NCBI GenBank assembly: GCA_022457065.1
Contig: JAJGBQ010000003.1
Location: forward strand, 3,472,001 to 3,536,000
Length of the DNA: 64,000 nucleotides
From: Curvularia sp. ZM96
Lineage: Eukaryota; Ascomycota; Dothideomycetes; Pleosporales; Pleosporaceae
Reading direction: 5' to 3'
Made by a program: the position numbers and the translations under genes. Of the stretch, positions 1 through 11,513 are shown piece by piece (the first letter of the stretch is position 1; every line of letters starts with the position of its first letter). The notes under the pieces were generated by a model, which did not search any database, was not told the origin of the DNA, and saw only the letters and a list, made by a program, of their open reading frames with translations.

Positions 1-1
1 G

Positions 2-502
2 CCAGATGCCCCTTGCATCCTTGGGATGCCTTCGAACGACGAAGAAGATCAAAAAGCGATGGCAATCGCCATCCGCAAAGTTTTCATCAACGCTGCTGTA
101 GATGAGAGTCTTGCACGATCCATCTTTCGACAAATTTTGGCAACTCATGCCTCGGTCAAAGCTGGCCTGCCTCCAAAGCTGGATCTCATACGTTTGCGGG
201 TAGGCAGAGTATCGGTACTTAACGACCAAAGGATGGGCATGGGTTTCGAAGGCGTTCTTGAATGGATAGCGAGAAGCTGGATATGCAGGCGTGACCCTCG
301 AGACACACACCAAGACGATGTCAAGATTGAAGAAATCAACAGTGACACCAGACTCCGCAATAGCGAGCTGCTTGAAGATGACATGGATGAATTGATGGAA
401 AGCGAACAGTTTGCAGATATTTGGAAATCCATATGGCCAGAGACAGGAGCAGGTTGGAAAGAAGAGTGGCAGAGTATTCCGCTTACTAGTGTAAAAGACT
501 AG
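2..502 (+). CDS. C-terminal part of an unidentified protein (cut by the left edge)
   Basis: The reading frame is open from base 2 to the stop at 500-502. An in-frame ATG lies at 26, but no stop precedes it, so the gene probably starts outside the window and about 166 residues of its C-terminal end are visible. The segment is mostly helical in character and strongly acidic towards the end, with an acidic cluster around LLEDDMDELMESE. A Trp-rich tail follows (WKSIWPE, GWKEEW). No signal peptide, membrane segment or catalytic motif is visible, and I do not recognise the family. Starting at ATG 26 would give a 158-residue protein. The next gene to the right is a HET gene on the opposite strand, 1.3 kb away. 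A small intronless gene is also possible; real coding status is likely but unproven. Confidence 0.45.
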   Translation, partial: PDAPCILGMPSNDEEDQKAMAIAIRKVFINAAVDESLARSIFRQILATHASVKAGLPPKLDLIRLRVGRVSVLNDQRMGMGFEGVLEWIARSWICRRDPRDTHQDDVKIEEINSDTRLRNSELLEDDMDELMESEQFADIWKSIWPETGAGWKEEWQSIPLTSVKD

Positions 503-1821
503 ACACTTAACCAGTACCTATAAGGCGACGAAAGAGACCTGGTTCGCGCTAAAATTGGCTTAGCGTTACAGTTCCCACCCACATTAATCTACTTTGCCAA
601 CCCCAACTCGCGGAATCTAATTTCGAGGGATTAGGTCTTAAGTGGAAAATTTCAAGATGTCCATCAATTGTTAAAGTGATAGGCCCGTGTGGATATTAGG
701 CGGTTTATCCGAATTCTGCCACAGCTGCTGCGTTTACACAAAATTCATGGATGGGTTTTCCTAAAACAATACATTCCCCATAAATCATCTAGACTGTCTT
801 CAGTAGCATAGTGAGTACTGAGCCAATTGTGAGTTCTATTTGAATCTGTTTTGGGAATACAATATGCCAAGCCACGGTTACTAAATTCCCTATTACACTG
901 ACCAGTTCTGTTATAAGCTCAGACACCTAGTAGTGGCTACTTCAACTGCTCTACCAACAATAAATAACTATTTTTGACTTTCAAAGCTGCCCACTATCAC
1001 CATAGCGCGCCTAACATGGTCAATCATGAAGCATCTATTTAATCTACCATCCACAATTGTTGCGTTAGCGTTTCTAAGTCTTCAAAATTTGCTGCTGCCA
1101 CGTACAACGTTCCGCGATCAACAATCTGCGATTGCCTCACTGGGAAAGTTCAACGCGTAATAGCTCACCGCTAAGAGCAGCGGTTTTCACCAGATCAAGA
1201 ATCTAAGCTCTTCAACTGGATCCTCTGCAAAGATAGCTGCGCGCGCCGACCTAGCCATGCACTCCTTTAACAAGTGACGATCCGATACTCGATCAGAATA
1301 GTGATAAAGCCAAAGGTGTCAGACGACCACAAAGAGAAACTGCTACAACAATTTAGCCAGCTTTCGGTAGGGGTGCCGGACAGCGTATTATTTTGGTAGT
1401 AGTTACTCTCATAATCTCCTTCGTCGGCCTTAGTGCGATTCTGGTCTACGAGCGATATACTTGGATAGTCTTCTTCATCATCTTCATAATCTTTTTCGGC
1501 GAGGCAGGCAAATATGCCGACAACATAACTCCTGCAAGTGTGTCTGGGATTAACCAAGCTAGCGCGCCCATTGACGTCATATAGTCTCCTTGCATAATGC
1601 AGGCAAAATGTGCTTGCTGGATACACGCCTTGAAAACGCCAGTTTGAAATCGTCGGACAACTGTATAGGTTGGGTTCTGGCAGCCTCCACGCCTTGCCAC
1701 CATTGATGAGAATGAATTTCACTACAACACCCACAAATAACCTTGCATCTTTGTAGACGTTCTCAAAGAAATGTATCAAGGAACAGCAATTCGGAAACCA
1801 GAAGTTGCCATACGTAGCGAT
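503..1821. other. intergenic, no supported gene
   Basis: About 1.3 kb of moderately AT-rich sequence between two convergent 3' ends. A 170-codon minus-strand frame at 1267-1779 has no recognisable domain and an odd composition. I see no tRNA, terminal repeat or transposase remnant. Confidence 0.5.
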
Positions 1822-4193
1822 TTACACAAGCTCTATGTCGAAATGTGGACGTGGACGTGGACTGCTGGCGTCTGCGTCCATCCATCCATCTACATAGCAA
1901 TCGCCGATGATCTCGTATCTATACCGGTCCACATTCTCATACATACCCTGCTCGCCTTCCTGTGACACAGTAGTGAACCCACGTGGGCGCAAAACAAATG
2001 GCGTCCTTCCTCCAGGTAGAAGACATATTTCATCACCGACAGCCATGTCCGCAGGCCCCAAACCAAACACATTGCCGTAAATTAGCCGTCGTGACAACGT
2101 TGCCGTGCTTATCGACCGGTCTACACTAGGAATTTGGCTCTTTTCTCTGTCTGAATATAGGCATATATCGGCCCCATAATGGTCTCTGAGCGCCTGGTAG
2201 ACAGTCAGGTAAAGGGTCCTCCAATCGAATGACGATTTTCGATCCCCCAACCTAGGTCCCACGATTTCCGGCTCAGGGAATTGCATCAGATCATGTATTG
2301 CGTTGTATGCAGCGTCGAGATCCTCCAAGTGACTAGGAATATAGTCGTTCGGCACACTCGGCTTTTCGTCGTCTATTGCTGTCGGCCATGTGGAGAGGAA
2401 GAGGCTCCATAACTCTGCCTTACTAGACCAATTGCTAGCCTTTTCTCTGTTTTCTTGGCTGCTGAAAGGTGACATGCTCGAGTACTTTGCCCACGTTTCG
2501 AAAGTGGGCATGTCTTCAGCTTGCACTCTCCGCGTGCTCCCTGTTGTTACGTGCTCATGTATGACGTCCGCGCATAAACCCTTCCAGAATTCATACATAT
2601 ACAATCGTTGTGATGGCTTCGTGTTCTCACCCATTATGGATGGTCGCTTATCCTTAGGTACTGGCAACTGTTCTAGCCACAAGGAAAACCATTGACTGAC
2701 TGTCTTCCGGATATAAACAGGATCGTCTCCCCACATGATCTCGCCCATTCGCTCTACTGTGGTAATCCTTGTGACTTGAAGACGGAGCTTCAAGCCTTCT
2801 ATTGGTACAACTGAGGTCGGTGTGGCTTCTTCCGCGCATGCGTTATAATGCTTGATCATGTCTGCTCTCGAGAGGTATAGTTGACCTCCTGGAGCACCCC
2901 AATCAGGAACCCATGACGGCAGGTCGTTCCTGAACTTTCTGCCTAGTTCTGTGCTGAACACTGAAAGTGATTTGGTGGAATATATCGACTCCAGGGTCGC
3001 TTTTCGGAAAACCTCGGCTTCACTCAGCGAGTAATCTGGTGTTAAGGGATCTCTGCCTGGCGGAACCCGGGCCATGCTGAGGAGAGCGTATACCTTGTCT
3101 CTGGGATCAGATGCTCTCCTATCTCGAAACTGGCTAAGCATATCCAACAGAGTTAAATGCGTACTTTTAGACCGATTCGTGTGGTAGCGCAATCGAAGAT
3201 CTTGTATGACCGAGATGGTTCCAAAGCTATTGTTCACGACACGTTCGTGGTCTCGGGGCAGGCTCCGGATAAACTCCCTACAGCATGTGTTGCTGTGAAT
3301 CTTGTATTCGTTCGCGGCTTTGGCGAACATAGTCCATGGTGCAGTCATCCCACCATACAGTAATACGACGTGGGGAGGAAGTGCTACCTCCTGTACGGCC
3401 CATATACGAGTCCACCAGGGCGTGAATGGAGCATGCATAAACATTCTCAATGCTTCAGAAAAGATTAGTAGGGTCTTTTCGCCGTTTTGGTCGCCAGATT
3501 CTATCTCTGCTTCTTCCTGTCTGTCAAACAAAGGTAATGCCTTAAGGAAGTGGTTAGAATTGCTTAGTTCGTGGAAGAACTTAAACACATCGTGTAACCC
3601 CGAATCGCGACGTGATATTGTGTACTTGACGGTTTGAGCATATTTATCGACTACACCAAAATCCAGAACCGACGTTGGCTCAGTCGGTGCTCCGAGATTG
3701 CTATCAAGGTTGTTTCCGAGGTATACGATGCATTCCCGGCAGCCCTCGTAGATGCGTCCCATGAGCTGAACCTGCTGAGTTCTTTCTTCACTGTTTACCT
3801 GGTCGATACATCTGGTACAAATGCGTGGTGGGATTAGAGTTGAACAAGTGTGTAGCGATTGACAGTAGACACTCACAGCGCGTCAACCCAGAGGTATAGC
3901 CCGTCTTTGTACTTCACTCGCAGATGTTTCAGTGCACTTTCTAGATTCAACGTCACGGAGTAAGCACGGCCGTTGAGTCGGATGGGCCGCATATCAAATC
4001 GTGAACCCCATGCGTAGGATAGTGCTCGGTATTCCACTGCTCCGAGGCGAGTGTTGGTGAGTTCGCACACAATGGGATCGGCCCATTTACCAGGCTGCAA
4101 CCACAAGACCCTGATTTCATCGGTCCGCAGCGATTTTCCGGGATATATCGGTTTCTCGGGCTCTCTCAGTGCACTAGAGGGTGAGAGGAACAT
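1822..4193 (-). CDS. HET-domain (heterokaryon incompatibility) protein, 768 aa
   Basis: Two exons on the minus strand: 4193-3877 and 3811-1822, with a 65-nt intron (GTGAGT to CCAG). Removing the intron rebuilds the HET core: YRALSYAWG at about residues 55-63, then LWVDALCIDQ at about 101-110, where the intron splits the Leu codon, then a block typical of HET proteins (RTQQVQLMGRIY). The rest, including IWAVQEVALP and a long C-terminal region, is also typical of large HET proteins. HET domains are TIR-like and, in known cases, trigger cell death when genetically different hyphae fuse (family knowledge). The start is the first ATG before YPGKSL. The frame extends upstream, but only from a GTG at 4304. 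No NACHT or repeat domain is attached, and the partner that would activate it is not evident here. Confidence 0.9.
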
Positions 4194-4842
4194 GGCTTTT
4201 GTGCTAATATGGCGATAGTAGCACAAGAAATGGCACAGTGGGGGACGGGTGTCCTTCTGTGATTCTTGAGACGATTGCTGGATGATTGCTCCTGAGGCCC
4301 ACACGGCTGGTGGCCCTGCGTGTATGTATGACTGCCCCGCATGTCAGGCATACCGGAAACCAATGGATGACAGGCTGACTCTCGCTTTCAGAGACATCCT
4401 AGAGTAAATAGAGATAATGCTTGAACATGTAAGCATCGATGCGCCTGTCCACCTGAGTAACCTCCACAACCTGCTATCATTTCTAATTTCATCAGGGAGA
4501 CTCAATGAACCAAATGACAGACGGTAACTCCTCAGCCAGACTAGTCTTTTGATCAAGCGCCGCTTATGAAAACTTCTAGGCATGAGCAGTTCCTATACTC
4601 TCAAGTATAATTCGATAGATCGAGGCTTGAAGTCAGCAACATCACCACGTGGATGGGCGTAGAGATGACATGGAGAAATAGCTGGAGGGCGATATCTCTC
4701 ATGGGTCTTACCCGATCCGGCATAGTCTGACGGAAGTGACATCTGGCTCCAACCAGATGTACCAGAAGTCCGCAACCAGCTCCACGTAGCGTGTATACTC
4801 TCAATTGCATTGACGCCTCCTATCGCACTTGGCCACAGCGAT
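4194..4842. other. divergent intergenic region
   Basis: 650 bp between the HET gene start (leftward) and the YOS9 start (rightward). It must carry both promoters. I could not assign specific boxes, and the minus-strand frames here are shadows. Confidence 0.5.
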
Positions 4843-6552
4843 ATGAGAGGGATATGGGCCCTTCCAGCCGTATTGCGCATCGCGCTTGCGAGCCAACACG
4901 CATTCAGTGTCTTCGACGACTTACTCGCTTTTCCACAGGTATGACGCACTACGACGACCCTCTACGAACACACGCTAAAACACCCCACAGTATGAAGTTC
5001 TATGGCCGGATACATTTATCACCGAGAACGAGGCAACATCTCTCCTTGCAAGCGGATCACCCAGCCCCAGCTCCGCGACACCGGGATCGCAAGAGACGCA
5101 AGAACTCTCCAAGCGCGATAAGCCGGTGGTAGACGGAAAGCCAATCGACGATGCGCTAGAACGCACATATGAGGCGGTCGTGTTGCATGGGCAGCGATAC
5201 CTATGCAGCATACCCATAATACCCGAAGAGGTTCCCCAGAATGACACAACTTCCGCGGAGGAAGCCAAAGCAGAGGAAGAGAGGGAACTCATGCGGGCAA
5301 CAGATCGCGGGTGGGAGCTGCTTGAAGGAATGCGAGACAATTGCATATACTATTTGAGCGGATGGTGGAGCTACAGATTCTGTTACAAGGGCGAGGTCAA
5401 GCAATTCCATTCGCTTCCACCGGGTCGCGGAGTCCCCATATACCCGCCGGTAGAAGACGAGAGCGTGCACAGCTTCGTGCTCGGAAGATTCTCCAAGGAA
5501 GAGAAGAGCAAAAAGGCGGATGCACGCAAGACACTCGGCAATGAACAGGGTAGCAAGGAGGCCTTTGAAGACGACGAAGGCGACGAAAAGGATACCGAAA
5601 CCAAAGGGCTGGAGCTGCCCAGACTGGAGACAAAGGGCTCGAGCAGATATATGGTCCAGCGATTGACTCACGGCACTGTATGTGATTTGACGGGCAAACC
5701 TCGCAAGATCGATGTTCAGGTGTGTTTACCACTAGATGGCTATTTTATATTCTACCATGCTAACACCACATCTAGTTCCACTGCAACCCACAGTCTGCTG
5801 ATAAAATTTCCATGGTCAAAGAGACAAGCACATGCTCTTATCTCATGATCGTCGATACGCCCCGCCTTTGCAATGATGTTGCATTTACGCCGCCACAAGA
5901 GAATTTTGCTCATCCTATAGTCTGTGAACCTGTCGTAGCGGAGTCAGAAGTGGAGTCTTGGACAGCAGCTCAGGAAGCTATTCAATCAGCCGCAGCTGAG
6001 CGACTTATAGCCGCACAAAACACTGGTGACGATGCCAACACAAATCCTCTTCGTGATATTACCAAGGGCCTTGAGGGCTCGACGAAGCGCGGTCCCATTA
6101 TTGGCGGCATCGAAGTTGGAGCAAAGAAGCTTGTCGGTAGCGAGGGGAGAGTGATTGAGAAGTCACTGGTTGTCGGCGGTGGTAAAGATTCATTCATCAT
6201 TGTAGCAAGTAGCGATGGAAAGCAAATGACCAAGGAAGAGATGAAGAAACACGACATTGGGAATATCAAGGATGTGGAAACATTCAAGAATACTTTGAAA
6301 AAGAAAGCAGGGAAGAAGGGATGGAAGCTGGTACTTGCGGACACACTCCAAGGCAGGGAACTGAGAGGTATTATTGAAAGCGACGATGAGGTTGGGGAGA
6401 AAAAGAGCAAGAAGAAGAAAGACACGAGCAAGGATAAGGAGGATGGAAATACAGGGATGGGAAAGGAGAAGGAAAGAAAGCAAGAGGCTAAGCAGAGCGA
6501 GGAGGAAGAGGCATATGAAGGGAGTGAAGAGGTGTACAAAGACGAATTGTGA
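4843..6552 (+). CDS. YOS9: Yos9/OS-9-type ER lectin for ER-associated degradation, 533 aa
   Basis: Three exons: 4843-4938, 4991-5719, 5776-6552, with introns of 52 and 56 nt and all phases matching. Residues 1-22 form a signal peptide (MRGIWALPAVLRIALA). The mannose-6-phosphate-receptor-homology lectin domain spans about residues 149-310. It shows CIYYLSGWWSYRFC with the double Trp at 157-158, a following Gln in EVKQFH, and KETSTCSY with Glu291 and Tyr297, the expected sugar-contacting positions. Paired Cys residues are in place. The C-terminal third is Lys/Glu-rich and ends in KDEL, an ER-retrieval signal. In yeast, Yos9 reads trimmed N-glycans on misfolded glycoproteins and hands them to the Hrd1 ligase (family knowledge). 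The first exon is too short to show as a long open frame, and without it the signal peptide is lost. Confidence 0.95.
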
Positions 6553-6770
6553 AATGACAGACCTGCATGGGACCCTTTGAATGTTTCTGCAGTCGTATTT
6601 ATGAATCTATGATTTGGAACTACTTCCAGATGCTCTGTTCCGTCCCTCCATCGCATTGCCTGTAGACAGCAAGGCCAGGGGCAATACCTATCCACCGAGA
6701 AAAAGCTTGATCCCCCCTCATGATGTAGTGGACTTCAGCATCTTTGCCGAGGCTATGTCGCGTTGGTCTT
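6553..6770. other. convergent 3' intergenic spacer
   Basis: 218 bp between the YOS9 stop and the stop of the opposing KP4-like gene. It must hold both 3' ends; no further structure was noticed. Confidence 0.5.
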
Positions 6771-7567
6771 CTACTGGCAAACGCCATCCATACAGCCATT
6801 CGTCACGAAATTGATTGTGATCTCGCCAGTGCTGACATCGTTGCCCGGATAGATTGGGCAACTGCCACATCCTAGAACGCATTTGTTTAGCTCCACTCCG
6901 CAACACCGTCTCAAGGAGAGGAAACTCACTCTTACAGCCGTGTTGCTTGATCCTGCGAACTTTTTCCTTAACGACCCTGGCACTCACTTTCTCACCATGT
7001 TTCAATTTCTGTGCGAACACGCAAAGACCAGGGCACCGGTGAGTTGCACAGTGAGCGCTGAAGTCGCAGGCGCGGCACACAATTTGTTGACCGTTGGCAT
7101 AGTAAACGTTGTCGGCTGCATGGAACACATATTAATAAGATTCGGTCCCGCATAGCCAGCAAAATAAATGCAGCTTGTCGGGACGGGACTTACATATGAG
7201 ATCCAAGAATTGAAGAATCTCGTTGATGTTGGTGTTGCAAGTAGGGCATCGGCCACTTCCCCGGCAATTGATACCAAGCAGTGCAGAGGCGGCTTGTGGA
7301 TTGGGCGAAGTCTCGGGCACGGGTGGAGTCTCGATAGAATCATCAGGATTGACAGTACGAGCAATGGGGCCGTGAGGCTCATGCTTGTTACGGACTGCTT
7401 TGGTCATGACCTTGCTCGGGGGAGTGGCGGTCAAATAAGCAGAGCTGCCATCGTATTCTGCTCGCAAGTTAGCGTAATCAAACTGTCTTCCCGTTTGACT
7501 TACCTGAAGCTGAGGCGAGGGCGATCATGGCCCAGAAAAAAGCTACTGAGATGAAGAGGAGCTTCAT
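6771..7567 (-). CDS. KP4-like killer-toxin-domain secreted protein, 204 aa
   Basis: Four exons on the minus strand: 7567-7504, 7457-7194, 7115-6930, 6871-6771. Introns are 46, 78 and 58 nt, all GT-AG and phase-consistent. Residues 1-20 are a clear signal peptide (MKLLFISVAFF...). A roughly 50-residue Pro/Thr-rich linker follows, then a KP4-type domain with INCRGSGRC, a GQQIVC element, HGCK directly before CGSC, and a C-terminal GNDVSTGEITINF block ending near GVCQ. I count 13 cysteines after the linker, against ten in the classical viral KP4 protein (family knowledge), so the disulfide set must differ. KP4 proteins are small secreted toxins that inhibit susceptible fungal cells, reportedly by blocking calcium uptake; fungal nuclear homologs exist. 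Target and activity here are unknown. A TATATATA stretch lies about 240 bp upstream of the start (7809-7817). Confidence 0.88.
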
Positions 7568-9962
7568 CGTGGCGGTGTTCGAGGTGTTCGCTGCAGTATG
7601 TAGGTTCGTCGAAGGTTGAGAGTATGTTGAAGTGGAGAACAAACAATCGAGGGAGACGGGTTCACAGAATGGAAAGTGTTGGTAGGTGAAGGTGATGTCA
7701 CATGTTGCCCTCGAGCAAACGCGGCAAGCGCGAGCCTCATAGCAAACGGCTACACCCTTTGATGGTAGTGGCCCTGTGTTATCATCAGAAGCCCCTATGT
7801 TTTCAAGTATATATATTACAGTATTCTCTATATTTCCGTCAAGCAATTACTCCCCTTGGCTGATCGGGTGGGCCTCCTAGCAAAATCAACTAAGTGAAAA
7901 TTACCAGATAGGCATGCTAACAAATAGGGATTTGGGCTGCAAGCTAGGGGGGGCGCAGCCGTCGACCGTAGAACCTTGGTTCGATCCGGGAGGCGGGCGT
8001 CGGGCAGCTTCAGTACCTGGGGAGTCGTTGCTTGGTTTTTGCTTTTTTGCTTTTTTATATAATGAAAGTGATGCTGACTTGCCATCTCTCAAAGTTTACA
8101 TTGCATGCTAGAGTCGTCCCTTATTTCTATATCTACTTGCAAATCTACTAACCCAAAGATCAACAAGCTGCTTTTCAATTTTATTAATTGAAAGTGACAT
8201 GGCATAAGATAGTCCTGATTGTAGTATATGTATCTTGATTTATTGCTGAAGTGAGAAACACATTTCAATCATGTCACTAGTTCTTCACAATTCTCACTGT
8301 CGACCGACGTCTCACTCTGTGGCCCACTTGAAACTCCTCTTTAGCCTTCAAGAGCTTGAAATAAAATAACCACGAGGGTGCAAGCGGTATTGAAGTTCTG
8401 ATTAAATTTTCACTAGTGAGAACCACAGTGCGTCGGCGTGAAAATGAGAATATGTAATATCCGTGATGAATTAGCACGAATAGTAACAGTAAGTTAACAA
8501 TGTAAAAAGATAATCCTTATGGTGACTGGAATTAAATCTTATGGTTTGCATTAATATACCACTACGCATCTTTCGCAATCCCATAAGTGGTATGTAAGCA
8601 TCTCAGAGGCGAAGGGGATTGCCATCTACCCACCGTATGGCACATCAAGTCTATGTTTTATACGATCTTCCTCCAAGATTCAATATGATGATCGCTATCG
8701 TAGCCACTAAATCGAACCATCAAACCTATATCCCTCACACACACCTCAACCCAACACTACGCATCTGAATACTCTAACTCTCTGCCAGTCTTAGCCGCCC
8801 GACAACCCCTCAACAATTTCACACCGACTCTGTAACTTTATATCCAACATTCTCAAAATAAACCCATCAGCTGAGACCCAGCTAAACTTCTGACGTCGCA
8901 CCAGGAAAATAAGGCAACTAGCACAAGACAGAAAACCACCAACATCAAAAAGTAGGCAGACAATTGCCTTACGGGAACCCCCTTTTGCCAACGCAACCTG
9001 CATCACACACCGGAACACGCCCAGGGCCCCCGCGAGACGTCCTGTAAAAGTCTGCCTGCACACATGCGCAGGACTTTCGGCTTGGTCTCCCCACTGCGCA
9101 CCTTGTGTTCCTGCGCCGAACCCCCAGCACAGGACCAACATGCAGGCAACTTTGCCCTTTTTTTTTTCTCTTCCAGAATTTACGGTGAGACAAAGCCCAC
9201 GTCATCATCATCACTGATGTCATTCGCAGGCTTCGAGAAAAAATGTATGCAGCACTCAAGTCGCATTCTGCCTCTGCATGCGCTCACGCGGGCGGGGAGA
9301 AGGGAAGAGCGGGGCGCAGCGGTGTGGCGCAGCGGGTTCGGTAGGAAAGGCCTGTAGAAAAATGAAGCTTGCTATGTGCCATATCTCGTTTATGCGTGGC
9401 GCAGCCTCACTTTCCTTGATGCCTAGAGGCGTAGGATTTGGGCGTGTGGGGTTAGTAAAGACGGATAGGGTGGAAGGGCGCGGTGAGGGAAAAAGGTAGG
9501 TGGGTCGAGTACCTAGGTGGGCATGAGGAACGGGATCTTGTAAGATGGACAAGACAGTAGCCTAGTCAAAGATTGATTTCGTTCATAGTGACCAAGGTTT
9601 ACTACAACAAGGGAGATGCTGAGATGGCAATCACTTAGTCATGCTAGGTTGAAAAATCGAAATTTGACTGCTTCGATAAAGAGCATACAGAAACGTACAC
9701 TGAGCCGAGAAGTAGCTAGAGAGTCATGATGGTCGTAAAATATAGGAAATAATGCGAAATCCATGGGAAAAGCCCATCCAAAGCTCAACTATTAACGCCC
9801 GTTCGTATCCAAAACGTAACGAAAAAGGGGGGGTATCCAACAATAGCGACCGTATATCCTAAAACATCCTGTTTCTTCCAATGAAGACCGAGCAAGGGCT
9901 GCTCATAACAACCTGGTAACAAGCCCGAAATGAAAACCAAAAGGGAAAAGAAAAGCCGTCAA
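7568..9962. other. 2.4-kb intergenic region with an AT-rich foldback segment
   Basis: Between the 5' end of the KP4-like gene and the 3' end of the next C2H2 gene. The AT-rich part at about 7800-8800 contains an imperfect inverted repeat (8290-8451, listed separately) and an isolated Pol III B-box-like match at 7978-7987. The part at about 8800-9500 is CT-rich with a T10 run near 9160. No coding region is supported. Confidence 0.5.
8290..8451. repeat. imperfect inverted repeat (foldback/MITE-like)
   Basis: The left arm at 8290-8333 and the reverse complement of the right arm at 8408-8451 align with roughly 70 percent identity by eye. Shared blocks are ATTCTCA, CCGACG, CTGTGG (TGTGG in the gapped copy) and a terminal GAAA. 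About 74 bp of unique sequence lies between the arms. I found no convincing target-site duplication, so whether it was ever mobile is inference. Confidence 0.4.
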
Positions 9963-11513
9963 TCACTCCTCCTCAGACTCTGCATCACTGTCTCCAGCAG
10001 CGTCCACCCTGCAAGGATTGCCATCCCCAATCTTCCAACCACTGCCATCTCTCACGACAAGACCCTCTTCGACTAGATATTGTTCCAGTCTCTCATCCAG
10101 ATACCACGTAGTGCAGTCGAGCATCTCCGTGCGACTCGCATGATCTTTCTCAAGATGGCGACCGACGTGCTCGATGCGCTCATCCCAAGAATTCTTGCCT
10201 TCAAATGTACAATGGCAGAAGAGGCAGCTAGAGTGTTGTGGCGGATCGCGTAGCCAGCGGTTGCAGCGAGCCTGATGTTCGGGGAGATTGCTCTCTGTGA
10301 CGGGATACTCTTTGGCGGAGTGAGAAGATTTGTCCCTGGGGGTGGCGTGCATGCGGCGGAGGTGCTGCGTGAAGAGGTCTTTGCGGTTGAAGTCGTTGTG
10401 GTATTCAGCGTTGTTATCGTTTGGATCTACGGTCGCTGGACACAGGTCACAGCGCCAGTAGCCGAGCTTGATGTGCTGCGTGCTGACGTGCCTCTTCCAC
10501 TCGTTCTTGGAACTGAAGTCGGATTTGCAGCCATATGCGGCGAGAGGGCAGGGGAAAGGACGACGGTAGTCTGCTTGGGTGTTGGCTTCGGCAGAGCTGG
10601 AAGAGGCTTTCGAGCCCCGGCGGGGTTTCTTCTCAGGCTTGGTGGATGCTGTAGGGCTTGTAGCGAGTGTATCTTTCCGAGCATGTCCGCGACGCTTCAA
10701 TGTACGGCTTGAGCCACTGCTCGATGCTGTAGATCGTCGTCTCTTACCAGAGCGGTGGGACGGCGGACTGTACTCGGAGTCTGAAGAAGGGTCCTCAGCG
10801 AAGTCGACTGGTTCGACTGATTGAGCGGTGCGTGTGGAGTGGCCGATCCCTGAGTCTGCATAAACGCTGTGTTCAGGCGTCTCTTCTGTATGGACGACGC
10901 TGTGCTCGTGGCTGGAGACAGCTTCTTGTTTGATATTGACGTCTTCAGCTTCCTCCGCAATCACCTCTGATACAGGGTTGTACTCGATTTCGCGAAGGTT
11001 GCAGTTGCTTCGAAACGCTGGAGCGTCGAATTGAAAAGCACCATCCTGAAATTGCTCCGTCGATGGGCATGGAAAAAATGGCTGGGAGTACTCCATTGGG
11101 CTAACATACATAGTAGCATGGTACATGTATGGGGACCGCAGCTCGTCCTGGGTATTCTGGCTAGTGTTGCCAGACGAAGAACGGTCGGGCGAAGGTTGTC
11201 GGAAACAGTCTTCTGGGCTCCACTGTTGCTCCATGGGTCCCTTGTACTGACTGTGTAACGGTATGTTTGCTTGTAGCATGCCGTGACTGAATGGATATGA
11301 GTCGATCATGAAGCGCTGCATTGGAGGGACGCTGATGCTGCCATTGTCGAGGTCGTCAAAGTAGGTGGCCTCTTCCAAGGGGAATTGGACTACATGCTCT
11401 TTGTATGGATACATATAGTTATCCTGGGCGGCCATCCAGATGGGGAAGCGTTGCTCCTCCATTGCCTGTATTTGCGGCAGATCGACAAACTGGTGAGTGT
11501 CCATAGTGGACAT
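9963..11513 (-). CDS. C2H2 zinc-finger transcription factor, 516 aa
   Basis: Intronless minus-strand gene starting at a true ATG. Residues 1-240 are disordered and rich in Pro, Ser and Gln. A basic, serine-rich patch follows (GKRRRSTASSSG, TLKRRG, about 255-275), suitable for nuclear import. Zinc-binding units lie at about 322-347 (FPCPLAAYGC...EWKRHVSTQH), 355-389 (WRCDLC...FTQHLRRMH, with a long central loop) and 430-457 (CLFCHCTF...EHVGRHLEKDH). The C-terminus is acidic (DSDAESEEE). The WKRH-type first finger and the WDER...HLEK third unit recur in the two other C2H2 genes of this window, which points to one fungal family of regulators. Target genes cannot be deduced. No close partner gene is present on either side. 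Confidence 0.85.
   Translation of the reverse strand: MSTMDTHQFVDLPQIQAMEEQRFPIWMAAQDNYMYPYKEHVVQFPLEEATYFDDLDNGSISVPPMQRFMIDSYPFSHGMLQANIPLHSQYKGPMEQQWSPEDCFRQPSPDRSSSGNTSQNTQDELRSPYMYHATMYVSPMEYSQPFFPCPSTEQFQDGAFQFDAPAFRSNCNLREIEYNPVSEVIAEEAEDVNIKQEAVSSHEHSVVHTEETPEHSVYADSGIGHSTRTAQSVEPVDFAEDPSSDSEYSPPSHRSGKRRRSTASSSGSSRTLKRRGHARKDTLATSPTASTKPEKKPRRGSKASSSSAEANTQADYRRPFPCPLAAYGCKSDFSSKNEWKRHVSTQHIKLGYWRCDLCPATVDPNDNNAEYHNDFNRKDLFTQHLRRMHATPRDKSSHSAKEYPVTESNLPEHQARCNRWLRDPPQHSSCLFCHCTFEGKNSWDERIEHVGRHLEKDHASRTEMLDCTTWYLDERLEQYLVEEGLVVRDGSGWKIGDGNPCRVDAAGDSDAESEEE

Noticed and set aside
1267..1779. 170-codon minus-strand frame
   Set aside because: No domain, irregular composition and no splice context; treated as chance.
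7930..8045. Possible tRNA or tRNA-derived SINE (GGTTCGATCC box followed by T runs)
   Set aside because: The B-box match is good, but the T-stem does not pair and no acceptor stem or convincing A-box could be built; a chance match or a very old relic.
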